The notes beneath the pieces were generated by a model, which was not told the origin of the DNA, searched no databases, and saw only the letters and a list, made by a program, of their open reading frames with translations. Made by a program: the position numbers and the translations under genes. DNA of 64,000 nt from Tsuneonella rigui (GTDB taxonomy: Bacteria; Pseudomonadota; Alphaproteobacteria; Sphingomonadales; Sphingomonadaceae), in NCBI RefSeq assembly GCF_003958625.1, contig NZ_RSEL01000028.1:62001-126000 (forward strand), read 5' to 3'. How positions within the stretch are numbered: position 1 is the stretch's first letter; each line of letters begins with the position of its first letter. Below, piece after piece: positions 1 through 9,100 of the stretch.

Positions 1-1449
1 ATGGGTGTAGAAAGCGTCCGCTTGGCTCAACTGCGTCGCGCGGCCCCTTTTCAGATCGGATTCCCACACCTGACCTCCCGCGGGGCCCGTCCAGGTGACG
101 AACAGCAGCCGTTTGCCGTCCGCCGACCAGCTCGGGTGGAACTGCGGCGCTTCGGTGCGCGCGATCGGCTTCGGCGTGCCACCCGCGACCGGCATCGTGT
201 ATATTCGGCCGACGGCGGAGAAGGCCACGGTCTGCCCATCGGGCGACAGCGCGGGCGCCTGAATGATACGCGCTTGCACCGGCCCCGTCTCGACCCGCAC
301 CGGCGCGCGCGTGAGCGGACCGAGTTCGGCCTCGACCGCGGCGGTGAACGCGATGGGCGCAACGGCTCCATCGGCCAGCGTCAGGCGGTGCAGATGTCCG
401 CCTCTCGAGAACACCAGCGCCTTGTCGTCCGGCGTGAACGCGAAATCCGGGGAGATATCGCTCCAGTACGAGGCCTGCAGCGAGTCCGGATCGAGTTCGG
501 TCAGATCGCGGTCGCTGCCGGTCGCGAGATCGCGCAGCCGCAGCCAGGTCTCGCCGGTGCGCCGCTCGGCATAGGCGAGCAGCTTGCCGTCGTGCGAGAT
601 CGACGGTCGGAAGGCGCTCGCCTGAACCTTGCCGAGGCGGATGTCGCCGATCGCCTTGACCAGCGTTTCCGCCTCTGACCCATCGGGGCGGGCGCGAACC
701 ACGTTCCACACGACCGGCTCTTCGAGATCGAGATCGCCGGTGCGCGCGGCGTAGTAGAGCCAATGCCCGTCACGCGACGCCACCGCGCCGAGTGCCTGAT
801 GGAGCGCATCATCGGGCCCGCCGGGCCGGTTCGGCAGCACCACGGTCCCCCGCGCATCGCCGGCCGCGTCGAACCGCCACAGCTCATATGCGTTGCGGTC
901 GGGCCAGTAGCGCGAGACAGTGATCGACTTGCCGTCCGCACTCCACGCCGGGGAAGCGAAGATCGGATCGTCGTCGTAGAGCGACAGCTGCCGCGGGTCC
1001 GAGCCATCGGCGCGCATGACCCACAAGTTCTCCGCACCCGACCGGTCGGACAGGAAGGCGATCCGGCTACCGTCGGGCGAGAAGGTCGGCTGGCTGTCCA
1101 GTGGCAGGCCGTGCGTGATCCGGCGCGCCTCGCCGCCGCTCGTCGGTAGCAGGTAAATATCGCCGAGGATCGCGAACACGAGGGTCTTGCCGTCAGACGA
1201 GAGATCGGGTTGCAGCCCGGTCGCCTCGTCGACCGTGAAGGCAATCCTTCGTGTTGGCTGGAGCGGCAATACCTGTCCCGGCTTCGCGAGCGGAGTCGGC
1301 GGCAGCCCGGACACGCCCGGCACCGCCTCGGGTTGATCGGACACTTGCGCCGGCGGCGGCGTCTCCAGCGACAGCTCCTGCGCCGCTGCAACGGGTGCAA
1401 AAGCCAGCGCAAGGCCGGCAATTGCCATCGCAATCCGCCGGCCTCGCAT
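1..1449 (-). CDS. PD40/TolB-like beta-propeller protein, probable N-terminal part of a periplasmic amidohydrolase or S9-type hydrolase (3' end outside window)
   Basis: Only the first 483 codons are present; the frame is open to the left edge. The start at 1449 opens a signal peptide (MRGRRIAMAIAGLALAFAPV, cleavage near AAAQE). The visible part is a chain of PD40 propeller blades with short motifs such as FSPDGSRIAFLSDRSG, SHDGKLLAYAERRTG and LSPDGQTVAFSAVG. In the family these blades form a periplasmic TolB-like propeller that is often followed by an amidohydrolase or prolyl-oligopeptidase catalytic domain; that domain would lie outside the window, so the enzyme type is inferred. The gene follows the TonB receptor stop by 30 bases on the same strand, so the two are probably co-transcribed. 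Confidence 0.8.
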   Translation of the reverse strand, partial: MRGRRIAMAIAGLALAFAPVAAAQELSLETPPPAQVSDQPEAVPGVSGLPPTPLAKPGQVLPLQPTRRIAFTVDEATGLQPDLSSDGKTLVFAILGDIYLLPTSGGEARRITHGLPLDSQPTFSPDGSRIAFLSDRSGAENLWVMRADGSDPRQLSLYDDDPIFASPAWSADGKSITVSRYWPDRNAYELWRFDAAGDARGTVVLPNRPGGPDDALHQALGAVASRDGHWLYYAARTGDLDLEEPVVWNVVRARPDGSEAETLVKAIGDIRLGKVQASAFRPSISHDGKLLAYAERRTGETWLRLRDLATGSDRDLTELDPDSLQASYWSDISPDFAFTPDDKALVFSRGGHLHRLTLADGAVAPIAFTAAVEAELGPLTRAPVRVETGPVQARIIQAPALSPDGQTVAFSAVGRIYTMPVAGGTPKPIARTEAPQFHPSWSADGKRLLFVTWTGPAGGQVWESDLKRGRATQLSQADAFYTH

Positions 1450-1479
1450 TGGTATCCTTTCCGTCAGACGTATCCGCGA

Positions 1480-3669
1480 TCAGAACTTATAGGTCGCCGT
1501 CCCGATCACCTGGCGACCCGCCCCGAAGGTGCAGTTGTTGGGCCCGGCGCAGCGCGCGACGTAGCGCTTGTCGAACACATTGGAGCCGTTGATCGCGAAA
1601 CGCCAGTCCGGCAGGTCGTAGTGGACGATCGCGTCGAACAGGGTCGAGCTGTCGCTGGTATAGACCACCGCGTTGAACGGTCCGGGCAAGCTGCCCGCGC
1701 TCTTGCTAACGTAGCGTACGCCGGCGCCGAAGCCGAAGCCGCCGAGACCGCCGCGCTGGAAGGTGTAGTCGGCGAACAGCGACGCCTTGTGCTTGGGCGT
1801 TACCGGCAGCGGCTCACCGATTTCGACCGCGACTTCGCTCTTGGTCACTTCGCTGTCGGTGTAGGCGTAGGACCCGTTGATCGCGAGCTGGTTGCGGATG
1901 CGGGCGACGAACTCGAGCTCGGCCCCCTTTACCTCGACCTCGCCGCTCTGGGTCGCGCCAAGCGGCGGCGCCGTAACCGGTCCGTAGGACGCGCTGGCGA
2001 CGTTCTGCTGCTTGATCTGGAACAGCGCCGCGGTCGCGAGCAGGTCGACGTCCGACCCCAGGTCCCGCCCATCGTACTTGATACCGGCTTCCCACTGTTC
2101 ACCAGTGGTCGGCCGGAACGCCTCGCCCGACGCGTTGATGCCCAGCGTCGGCTCGAACGATGTCCCAAAGGAGATGTAGGGCACGAAGCCCGACGGCGTC
2201 ACGTAGCTCGCGCCCGCGCGCCAGGTGAACTTGTGCTGGTCCTTCGCGGTGCCGAAGGATTCCAGATCGACCCAGTCGTAGCGGCCGGAAAACAGCAGCC
2301 GAAGACCGCCAATCGCCAACTGGTCCTGCAGGTAGGCGCCCGTCTGGTTCAGGTGCTGATCAGCGTAGGGGATGTCGGCGGCCGGACGCGGATAGGGCGC
2401 GCCGACGTTGTAAACCGGGTTGTAGATATCGATCGTGCCGCCGGCCGCGAACAGGAAGCCGAAGAACGCTTCGTTTTGGACCGTCCGATGATCGATCCCG
2501 GCGAGGATGGTGTGCTCGATCGCCCCGGTGGCGACCTTGCCCGCCATCCGGCCGTCGATCCCGAACGACTTCACGTCTTCCGCATAAGGGAAGATCGAGC
2601 GGGTGATCGTCCGGTTATCGGCGTTGAGGAATGCGTTGTAGAGCACGTCCTGCCGCTCCGAATAATCGGACCAGCGGGCGTTGATCGTGGCCTTCCAATC
2701 GCGGCCGAAATCGTGCTCCAGCTCGAAGCCCGCACCCCATTGGTCGCGAACGTAGCGATTGTAGTCGGGCTCACCCAGATTAACGTCCCGGCGGATCGGC
2801 CCGTTGGGGTTGGGCAGCAGAGTGCCCTGCACCGGCAGGAAGCCGTTGGTGTCGCCCTTCACGTCGTCATACTGGTAGTAGGCGAGCGCGGTCAGGCGCG
2901 TGTCGGGACCGATGTGGACGGTCGCGGCGGGCGCCGCATAGATGCGCTGGGCGTGGACAAAGTCCCGCTCCGCATCGCGGTCGCGGACCATCACAGTCGC
3001 GCGCAGGTCTAGCCAATCGGTCGCCGCGCCGGTCGCGGTCATGCCGAGTTGCTTGAAATCGTCCTCGCCGTACTTGAGCGAAACCTCGCCGCCGAACTCG
3101 GTCGAAGGTCGGCGGCTGGTCTGGTTGTAGATGCCTCCCGGAGGGGCGCTGCCGTAGAGCACAGACGCCGGCCCCTTGAGGATGTCGAGGCTCTCGAACG
3201 CATAGAGATCGACGCCGTTAGAGAAGATCGTCGTCGTCACCGGCGTCGCCAACCCGTCGATGAACTGCTTGGGCGGAAAGCCCCGCACCTGGATGAAATC
3301 GAAGCGCAGGTCGGGGCCGTAGTTTTCGCCCGTCGCGCCCGCGACGTAGCGGACCGCCTGCTGGGCATCGACGAAGTTGAGCAGGTCGATCTGGTCGCGG
3401 CTGACCACGCTGACCGATTGCGGCGTCTCGACCAGCGGGATGTCGCTCTTGGTCGCGGTCGACGCCCCTTGCGGCACGTAGGCCTTAGCGGTGACCACGA
3501 TCACGCGCTCGCCGCTTTCGTCAGTCGTGGCGACCGTCTCGAGCTGATCGCCGCTGGTGTCGGCGGGTGCCGGTTCGTCCTGTGCCTGCGCGGGCATGGC
3601 CGCGACGAACATGACGGCCGAGATCGCCGTGACGGCGGTGGTGGCGGTGAACCTGGAAATCTTGCGCAT
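1480..3669 (-). CDS. TonB-dependent siderophore receptor (FhuA/FpvA type)
   Basis: This 729-residue outer-membrane receptor imports a ferric chelate using TonB energy. It starts with a signal peptide ending near PAQAQDEP. The plug domain carries the siderophore-receptor signature VETPQSVSVVSRDQI near residues 80-95, then LDILKGPASVLYGSAPPGG. A long beta-barrel follows and the chain ends in a C-terminal phenylalanine (GTATYKF), as expected for BAM-assembled barrels. A purine-rich GAGGGGG ribosome site lies just upstream of the ATG at 3669. The gene is divergent from a PepSY membrane protein, a common pairing in iron uptake, and leads into the PD40 protein downstream. The exact siderophore cannot be read from the sequence. 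Confidence 0.93.
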   Translation of the reverse strand: MRKISRFTATTAVTAISAVMFVAAMPAQAQDEPAPADTSGDQLETVATTDESGERVIVVTAKAYVPQGASTATKSDIPLVETPQSVSVVSRDQIDLLNFVDAQQAVRYVAGATGENYGPDLRFDFIQVRGFPPKQFIDGLATPVTTTIFSNGVDLYAFESLDILKGPASVLYGSAPPGGIYNQTSRRPSTEFGGEVSLKYGEDDFKQLGMTATGAATDWLDLRATVMVRDRDAERDFVHAQRIYAAPAATVHIGPDTRLTALAYYQYDDVKGDTNGFLPVQGTLLPNPNGPIRRDVNLGEPDYNRYVRDQWGAGFELEHDFGRDWKATINARWSDYSERQDVLYNAFLNADNRTITRSIFPYAEDVKSFGIDGRMAGKVATGAIEHTILAGIDHRTVQNEAFFGFLFAAGGTIDIYNPVYNVGAPYPRPAADIPYADQHLNQTGAYLQDQLAIGGLRLLFSGRYDWVDLESFGTAKDQHKFTWRAGASYVTPSGFVPYISFGTSFEPTLGINASGEAFRPTTGEQWEAGIKYDGRDLGSDVDLLATAALFQIKQQNVASASYGPVTAPPLGATQSGEVEVKGAELEFVARIRNQLAINGSYAYTDSEVTKSEVAVEIGEPLPVTPKHKASLFADYTFQRGGLGGFGFGAGVRYVSKSAGSLPGPFNAVVYTSDSSTLFDAIVHYDLPDWRFAINGSNVFDKRYVARCAGPNNCTFGAGRQVIGTATYKF

Positions 3670-3818
3670 GGAGCGCCCCCTCTTCTGCTGCTCGCAACCG
3701 CGAACAAGCTACATCACATCGTCGCCCCGCATCGGCGAAGACGGGCCGACTACTATTCCTAAATGGCCATCGATGCGGTTTCGGTGGTCAAAATGGGCTG
3801 CACCGGTCATAGGTGCTA

Positions 3819-3835
3819 TTGCGAATTGATTGCAA
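3819..3835. promoter_or_regulatory. Possible iron-regulator (Fur/Irr-like) dyad between the divergent receptor and PepSY genes
   Basis: The sequence TTGC-N9-GCAA with an AT-rich core lies in the 260-base divergent promoter region between the siderophore receptor (starts at 3669) and the PepSY gene (starts at 3930). Position and TGCAA-type half-sites fit an iron-responsive operator of alphaproteobacteria, but the match is short and imperfect, so this is a suggestion only. Confidence 0.3.
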
Positions 3836-3929
3836 GTGAGATCGATGTCCCTTTCGCGATATCCTCCGGCCCGGGCGGCGGTGGCGCGAACTGTCCGCGA
3901 GGGTAAGGTGACATGCCTTTAGGGGAAGG

Positions 3930-5120
3930 ATGGCGAGGCCGATGCGTGCATTACTGCTGCTGATCCATCGCTACAGCGGACTGGTGACGCTCGTTTTCCT
4001 GGCGGTCGCGGCGCTCACCGGCTGCACGCTCGTGTTCAGGGGCCCGATCGACCGCGCGCTGAATCAGGATTTGTTCGCGGCTAGCGTCAGTTCGGCGTCG
4101 CCTTCCCAGACGATCGCCGCGGTTGAAGCATACTCGCGGGCGCATCCGCAGGTTCAGGTCGTCAGTTTCCCGCTTAACCCAGGCCCGAACCGCTCGATCC
4201 AGCTTTCGGTCGCGGCCAAGCCGGGCGCAAGCGCGCCGCCTGCGAGCGAGGTGTTCATCGATCCGGCGGACGGCTCGGTCATCGGCGAGCGCAGTCCTGA
4301 TGCAGGCCTCGGCCGCCGCACATTTGTCGCCAAGGTCGCCGAGCTGCACTTCGACCTGCTGGCGGGCACTTGGGGGCGTTGGTTCCTGGGTGTGGTCGCC
4401 CTCCTGTGGTTTGTGTCCAGCCTTGCCGGGCTCTACCTCACCTTCCCGGAGCGCGGGCCGTTCTGGAGCAAGTGGTGGCGCATCTGGCAGTTCCGCCGGT
4501 CGAGCGCACTGCCGCGCCTGCTGCTCGACCTGCATCGGGCAAGCGGTTTGTGGCTGTTGCCCTTCCTGCTGCTGCTGGCGCTCACATCGGCGGCGCTCAA
4601 CTTCTTCGGAGAAGCCTACTCGCCCGCGGTGACCGCGCTCTCGCCGCTCGAGCATGACCTGTTCGAGCAGGACGCGCCGTATCCTGATGGCGCGACCGCG
4701 AAGCTTTCGTTCGCCGATGCGCTCGGAGTTGCGGAGCGGCATGCCCAATCGGTCGGCCTCGACTGGCGGCCGGCAACAATGCTCTACTTGCCCGACTGGA
4801 ACTTCTACGGGGTGAAGTTCTCGGCAGATGGGGTGCTCGATTACCGGAATCTCGGCCCAGTCGATTACTACTTTGACGGCAACACGGGTGCCTATCGTCA
4901 CGAAGTCGATCCCTACACAGACAGCGCCGGATTGAGGGCGATCCGGGTGGTCTACCCGCTGCACAGCGGTGAGATCTTCGGCTGGGTCACCGTCTTGCTG
5001 GTGTTCGTGCTGGGCGTGGTGACCTTCGGCCAGTCGATCACCGGGCTCTACGTCTGGTGGAAGAAGCGCGCCTCGCGGGTCGCGGCGCGACGCAGCAAGC
5101 AACGAAAGGTTTCGACATGA
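3930..5120 (+). CDS. PepSY-associated TM helix protein, probable iron-uptake membrane reductase/accessory (PiuB-like)
   Basis: This 396-residue inner-membrane protein has the PepSY-TM layout: an N-terminal helix after MRALLLLIHRYSG, a periplasmic PepSY-like part, helices near residues 150-172 and 190-220, a second periplasmic part, and a C-terminal helix (FGQSITGLYVWWKKR). Conserved histidines in LLIHRYSG, LHFDLLAG, LDLHRASG and PLHSGEIFG are typical of the family. Relatives occur next to siderophore receptors and are thought to act in ferric-siderophore reduction or uptake; the receptor diverges from it here. AGGGG at 3921-3925 is close to the ATG at 3930, and the in-frame ATG at 3942 is an alternative start. 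The stop overlaps the next start by 4 bases. Confidence 0.88.
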   Translation: MARPMRALLLLIHRYSGLVTLVFLAVAALTGCTLVFRGPIDRALNQDLFAASVSSASPSQTIAAVEAYSRAHPQVQVVSFPLNPGPNRSIQLSVAAKPGASAPPASEVFIDPADGSVIGERSPDAGLGRRTFVAKVAELHFDLLAGTWGRWFLGVVALLWFVSSLAGLYLTFPERGPFWSKWWRIWQFRRSSALPRLLLDLHRASGLWLLPFLLLLALTSAALNFFGEAYSPAVTALSPLEHDLFEQDAPYPDGATAKLSFADALGVAERHAQSVGLDWRPATMLYLPDWNFYGVKFSADGVLDYRNLGPVDYYFDGNTGAYRHEVDPYTDSAGLRAIRVVYPLHSGEIFGWVTVLLVFVLGVVTFGQSITGLYVWWKKRASRVAARRSKQRKVST

Positions 5121-6079
5121 CCATTTCCGGCGGCGCGGTCATGCCGGCCGACGACATCGATCCCGAAATCCGCCGCTTCGCCGAGCGGCTGCAGGCAGAT
5201 TATGCGCGGCACTTCGCGGGAGCGGAGCTCGACCTGCCTCAACGTCGCGCGGTCGCCGAAGAGGTGCGATCGCCGTGGCGCGCGGGCGGCCCGGCGATGG
5301 CCGCGACCGAGGAACGGCGCGTCGGCCCAAGCGGCGTGCGCGTGCGCATCCACCGTCCGACGCTCGACACACCGCTGCCGGTGCTGATCTACATTCACGG
5401 CGGCGGGTGGACGACCTTCAGCCTCGACACCCACGACCGGCTGATGCGCGAATACGCTCACCGTGCTTGCTGCGCGGTGGTGGGCATCGACTACAGCCTC
5501 TCGCCCGAAGCGCGCTTTCCCCGCGCGCTGGAGGAAATCGCCGAGGTGCTCGCCTGGTTGCGCGCGGACGGTGCGAGTTGCGGGCTCGATACCGCCAGCG
5601 TCGCGATCGGCGGCGACAGCGCGGGCGCCAACCTTTCGCTCGCGAGCATGGTCCGCGCGCGCGATAGCGATGAGCCGCTCGTCCAGGGTATGCTGCTCAA
5701 CTACGGCGCATTCGATGAAACTCCACGCGAGAGCCACGCCCGCTACGGCGGCGAGGAGTACATGCTCACGCCCGACGAGATGGACTGGTTCTGGCGCAAC
5801 TACCGCGGTGAGGACCGCTCGATCGACCCGCTCGCCCGCCCGCTTCACGCCAAGCTTGAGGGATTGCCGCCTGCGTTCCTGTGCATCGCCGAATGCGACA
5901 TCCTGGCGGACGAGAACCGCGAAATGGCGCGCTTACTCCAGGACGCAGGCGTCGAGGTGACATCGGAGGTCTATCGCGGTGCGACGCACAGCTTCCTGGA
6001 GGCGGTCAGCATATCTTCGCTCGCCGACCGCGCACTGAACGACGCGTCCGCTTGGTTGCGGCGGACCCTCACCGCGTGA
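5117..6079 (+). CDS. Alpha/beta hydrolase of the hormone-sensitive-lipase (HSL/family IV) esterase type
   Basis: This 320-residue hydrolase has the HSL oxyanion motif HGGGW at residues 94-98 and the nucleophile elbow GGDSAGA with Ser168. The acid and histidine of the triad are probably in AECDILADEN and in RGATHSF near the C-terminus. It has no signal peptide, so it should act in the cytoplasm on a small acyl ester or lactone. It overlaps the PepSY gene by ATGA and the PaiB-like gene by GTGA, so translation of all three is likely coupled. In this setting it might process an imported ester-linked siderophore, but the substrate is not visible in the sequence. Confidence 0.88.
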   Translation: MTISGGAVMPADDIDPEIRRFAERLQADYARHFAGAELDLPQRRAVAEEVRSPWRAGGPAMAATEERRVGPSGVRVRIHRPTLDTPLPVLIYIHGGGWTTFSLDTHDRLMREYAHRACCAVVGIDYSLSPEARFPRALEEIAEVLAWLRADGASCGLDTASVAIGGDSAGANLSLASMVRARDSDEPLVQGMLLNYGAFDETPRESHARYGGEEYMLTPDEMDWFWRNYRGEDRSIDPLARPLHAKLEGLPPAFLCIAECDILADENREMARLLQDAGVEVTSEVYRGATHSFLEAVSISSLADRALNDASAWLRRTLTA

Positions 6080-6645
6080 GCGCGGACTTTACCGCGGTCG
6101 GTCAGGACAATGTCGCCCGGCTGATTGCGCAAATGCCGCTGTGCTGGATCGTGCCGCACGGCGATCCAGCGGCAGCCATCCTGATGCCGGTCGTGCTCGA
6201 GCCCGGCCACAAGTCCCTCCTCGGGCACCTGCCCCTCCGCGCACCCGCCACCGAGGCGCTGCGCGGCGATCCGCGAGCCAGCTTCCTGTTCCTGGGTGCG
6301 AACGGTTATGTCTCGCCGGCCCACGCCGGAATCGACGACTGGGCGCCCACTTGGAATTTCGTCTCGGCCAAGTTGACCGGCGCCGTCTCGCTCGACCCCG
6401 GCCTGACCCGCGACGCCGTCGAGGCCGTCGTCGCTCTGATGGAAGGTCCCAATGGCTGGAACATCGGCGCGATCGAGCATCGTTACGACACGCTCGCCGC
6501 TCGCATAGTCGGCTTCCGCGCGACGATCGAACACGTGTCGCCGCGCTTCAAGCTCGGGCAGGATGAATGGCCCGAGGTTCGCTCCCGCATTGCCGATGCG
6601 CTCGCCGACACCGAGGTCGGTAAGTGGATGGGCGGAATAGGCTAA
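6076..6645 (+). CDS. PaiB-family FMN-binding protein (negative transcriptional regulator family)
   Basis: The product is 189 residues from a GTG start that overlaps the preceding stop (GTGA). Family landmarks are LLGHLPLRAP, NGYVSPAHA, APTWNFVSAKLTG, IVGFRATIEH and KLGQD, which correspond to the conserved blocks of Bacillus subtilis PaiB. The fold is a flavin-reductase-like split barrel that binds FMN or haem-like ligands. Members are annotated as transcriptional regulators, but the biochemical role is poorly known. Its place as the last gene of a PepSY/hydrolase operon suggests redox or iron-related work. A start further upstream in the same frame would lie inside the hydrolase gene and is unlikely. 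Confidence 0.82.
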   Translation: MSADFTAVGQDNVARLIAQMPLCWIVPHGDPAAAILMPVVLEPGHKSLLGHLPLRAPATEALRGDPRASFLFLGANGYVSPAHAGIDDWAPTWNFVSAKLTGAVSLDPGLTRDAVEAVVALMEGPNGWNIGAIEHRYDTLAARIVGFRATIEHVSPRFKLGQDEWPEVRSRIADALADTEVGKWMGGIG

Positions 6646-6667
6646 TTCACTCTTCGCACACTTTCGC

Positions 6668-6681
6668 TCACTCGGTAGTGA
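6668..6681. promoter_or_regulatory. Operator-like dyad TCACT-CGGT-AGTGA upstream of the second TonB receptor
   Basis: This is a perfect 14-base dyad located 85 bases before the receptor start at 6766. It has the same TCAC-N6-GTGA architecture as the two dyads in the MFS/TetR intergenic region at 13694 and 13719. I infer that it is bound by the TetR regulator encoded at 13772. Confidence 0.6.
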
Positions 6682-6765
6682 ATAAGTGTTGTTCCCCACT
6701 CCGATTTGAGGCATGTTTGCGTCAGGCGCCTGACCAGAGGCGCGACAGGGATGGAGGGATTCTCG

Positions 6766-9021
6766 ATGAAATCGCGCATTGGCCTGATCGGCATTTCGGC
6801 ACTGGCTTTCATGTGGAGCGATGTCGCCATCGCGCAGGCTCCGCCGGCGGACCCGGGCGCCTCGACGGCCCAGGCGGAAGACCCGGTCGCCGCCGAAGGC
6901 GACATCATCGTCACCGCCCGCCGTCGCACCGAAAACCTGCAGACCACCCCGCTGTCGGGCTCGGTCATCAGCGGCACGCAGCTCGCTGAAAAGGGCGTGA
7001 CCAACGTCGACACGCTGCAGTTCGCCACCCCCAGCGTGGTGGTCAACAACTTCGGACAGGGTATCGACTTCAACGTCCGCGGCATCGGCAAGGGTGAACA
7101 CAACACCCAGACCGCGACCGGCGTCATCACCTATCGTGACGGCGCGCCGACCTTCCCCGGTTACTTCACCGCGGAACCGTACTACGACGTCGCCAACATC
7201 CAGGTCCTACGCGGTCCGCAGGGCACGATCGTCGGCCAGAACGCGACCGGCGGCGCGGTGTTCGTCAACAGCAACGATCCGATCATCGGTGGCGGCGTGA
7301 CCGGCTACATCAGCGGCAACGTCGGCAACTTCAGCGAATTCGGCGCTCAGGGTGCCGTCAACATTCCGGCCGGCGGCACCTTCGCCGCGCGCGTAGCTCT
7401 CTACGGCATGCGCCGCGACGGCTTCTTCGACATCACCGGCCCCGGCGGCGCGCCCTATACCGGCAACAACGGCGACCAGCGCCACATCGCCGGGCGCCTG
7501 AGCCTGCTGTGGAAGCCCACGCCGCAGCTGTCGGTCCTGTCCAAGACCGACCTCGTTTATCTCGACTTCGGCGCCTATCCGGCGACGCCGTTCCGCGACT
7601 TCTACAAGAACTTCCCGATCGGGAGCAGCACTCCCAATCCGACCTACCACGACCTGTTCGACATCCAGATGAACTCCCCGCAGGAAGCGCGCGACAAGCT
7701 GTGGCGCGAGATCCTGCGCATCAACTATGAGTTCGACAACGGGATGCAGATCCGTTCGGTCAGCAGCTACTCGCGTGGCAATACCAAGTACCGCGCCGAC
7801 CTCGACGGCACCGCGGCGACCACCCCCGCGACCGCCGACCGCACGTTCTTCGACAACGTCAGCGAACGCCAGATCAGCCAGGAACTGTCGCTGATCTCGC
7901 CCGACACCGCGCGGGTAACCTACCTGCTCGGCGCGTTCGGCCTGTGGAACAAGTACAACTTCCTGCCGCCGTTCCAGTTCGTCAGCGACAACTCGTCGGC
8001 GCCCGGTCCGGTCAGCGAGTACCGTCTGCAGGGCACCAACCCCAACCGTTCGCTCGCGGTGTTCGGTCAGCTCGGCTTCGCGATTACTCCGCAGCTGAAG
8101 CTCGAAGCCGGCGGCCGCTACACCGCCAGCCGCAGCACCAACCACGTCGATATCTTGCAGTTCGGCGTGCCGATCGATGCCGAGAGCACGACCAAGTCGG
8201 ACAACTTCTCGTACAAGGTCTCGCTGGGGTTCGAAGCAAGCCCGACGCAGTACCTGTACGCCTTCGTTGCAACCGGCTTCAAACCGGGCGGCCTGAACGT
8301 GCCGGTCGGTCTTCCGGCACCTATTTCGTTCGGCCCTGAAACAGTTACTTCGTACGAGCTGGGCTGGAAGGGCGAGTTCGCCGACCGACACCTGCGCACC
8401 ACACTGACCGGGTTCTACAACCAGTATCACGACTTCCAGGTGATCATCGCCAACCCGGGCTTCCCGGTGTTCGGCACCGAGGTTAACGTGCCCGGCACGA
8501 CCAAGATCTATGGCATGGAAGCCGAGGCCGAAGCGCGCTTCGGCGGCCTCAGCATCGATCTCGGCCTCAACCTGACGCACAGCAGCATCGGCAAGTTCTA
8601 CGCTCTCGATGCGCGCGGAACCCTCTCGCTGTCGCCGTGCGATATCAACACCGGCCCCGCCACCCCGCTGTGCATCAACCTCGAGGGCCGCGACCAAACC
8701 TATGCCCCGCGGGTAACCTTCAACGCGGGCATCGCCTACGCCATTCCGCTGAGCGACAAGGCGACGCTGACCCCGCGCCTCAACTACGGCCACATCGGCA
8801 AGCAGTGGGCGACCCTGTTCGAGAACGTCCAGCGCGGCGACCGTATTCCGGAACGCAACATCCTCAACGCCCAGCTCGAATTCAACACGGGCGATGGGCT
8901 GACGGTGACCGGCTACGCGACCAACCTGACCAACCGCCACTACCCGGCGGCGCTCAACAGCGGGCTCTACTTCGCGGGCGCCCCGCGCCAGTACGGCGTC
9001 AAGGTCACCAAGGCCTTCTGA
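6766..9021 (+). CDS. TonB-dependent receptor
   Basis: This 751-residue outer-membrane receptor is preceded by GGAGGG at 6753-6758, which fixes the ATG at 6766. The signal peptide ends near DVAIAQAPP. A TonB-box-like stretch (EGDIIVTARRR) leads into a plug (ENLQTTPLSGSVI, VLRGPQGTIVGQNATGGAV) and then a barrel ending in phenylalanine (GVKVTKAF). It lacks the ETPQSVSVV signature of siderophore receptors and resembles the large sphingomonad group that imports organic substrates. The next genes on the same strand (acyl-CoA synthetase) and opposite strand (carboxylesterase, MFS, TetR) suggest uptake of a carboxylic ester or lipid-like compound. This functional link is inference from context and from the shared operator. 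Confidence 0.92.
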   Translation: MKSRIGLIGISALAFMWSDVAIAQAPPADPGASTAQAEDPVAAEGDIIVTARRRTENLQTTPLSGSVISGTQLAEKGVTNVDTLQFATPSVVVNNFGQGIDFNVRGIGKGEHNTQTATGVITYRDGAPTFPGYFTAEPYYDVANIQVLRGPQGTIVGQNATGGAVFVNSNDPIIGGGVTGYISGNVGNFSEFGAQGAVNIPAGGTFAARVALYGMRRDGFFDITGPGGAPYTGNNGDQRHIAGRLSLLWKPTPQLSVLSKTDLVYLDFGAYPATPFRDFYKNFPIGSSTPNPTYHDLFDIQMNSPQEARDKLWREILRINYEFDNGMQIRSVSSYSRGNTKYRADLDGTAATTPATADRTFFDNVSERQISQELSLISPDTARVTYLLGAFGLWNKYNFLPPFQFVSDNSSAPGPVSEYRLQGTNPNRSLAVFGQLGFAITPQLKLEAGGRYTASRSTNHVDILQFGVPIDAESTTKSDNFSYKVSLGFEASPTQYLYAFVATGFKPGGLNVPVGLPAPISFGPETVTSYELGWKGEFADRHLRTTLTGFYNQYHDFQVIIANPGFPVFGTEVNVPGTTKIYGMEAEAEARFGGLSIDLGLNLTHSSIGKFYALDARGTLSLSPCDINTGPATPLCINLEGRDQTYAPRVTFNAGIAYAIPLSDKATLTPRLNYGHIGKQWATLFENVQRGDRIPERNILNAQLEFNTGDGLTVTGYATNLTNRHYPAALNSGLYFAGAPRQYGVKVTKAF

Positions 9022-9040
9022 TCTGCCCATCCTGTCGAAC

Positions 9041-9070
9041 ACCGGCCGTCCCTTCGCGGGGACGGGCGGT
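9041..9070 (+). terminator. Stem-loop between the TonB receptor and the acyl-CoA synthetase
   Basis: Two 12-base arms (9041-9052 and 9059-9070) pair with one mismatch around the loop TTCGCG. No T-tract follows, so it may attenuate, terminate with Rho, or stabilise the receptor mRNA end rather than being a classical terminator. Confidence 0.5.
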
Positions 9071-9100
9071 GGACGACGCCCTCGATCCAGGCGGCAACCG

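Noticed and set aside
1210-3012. Long open frame on the plus strand opposite the siderophore receptor gene
   Set aside because: It is antisense to a well-supported TonB receptor and its Arg/Val/Asp-rich translation is typical of the reverse frame of a high-GC gene. It has no domain.
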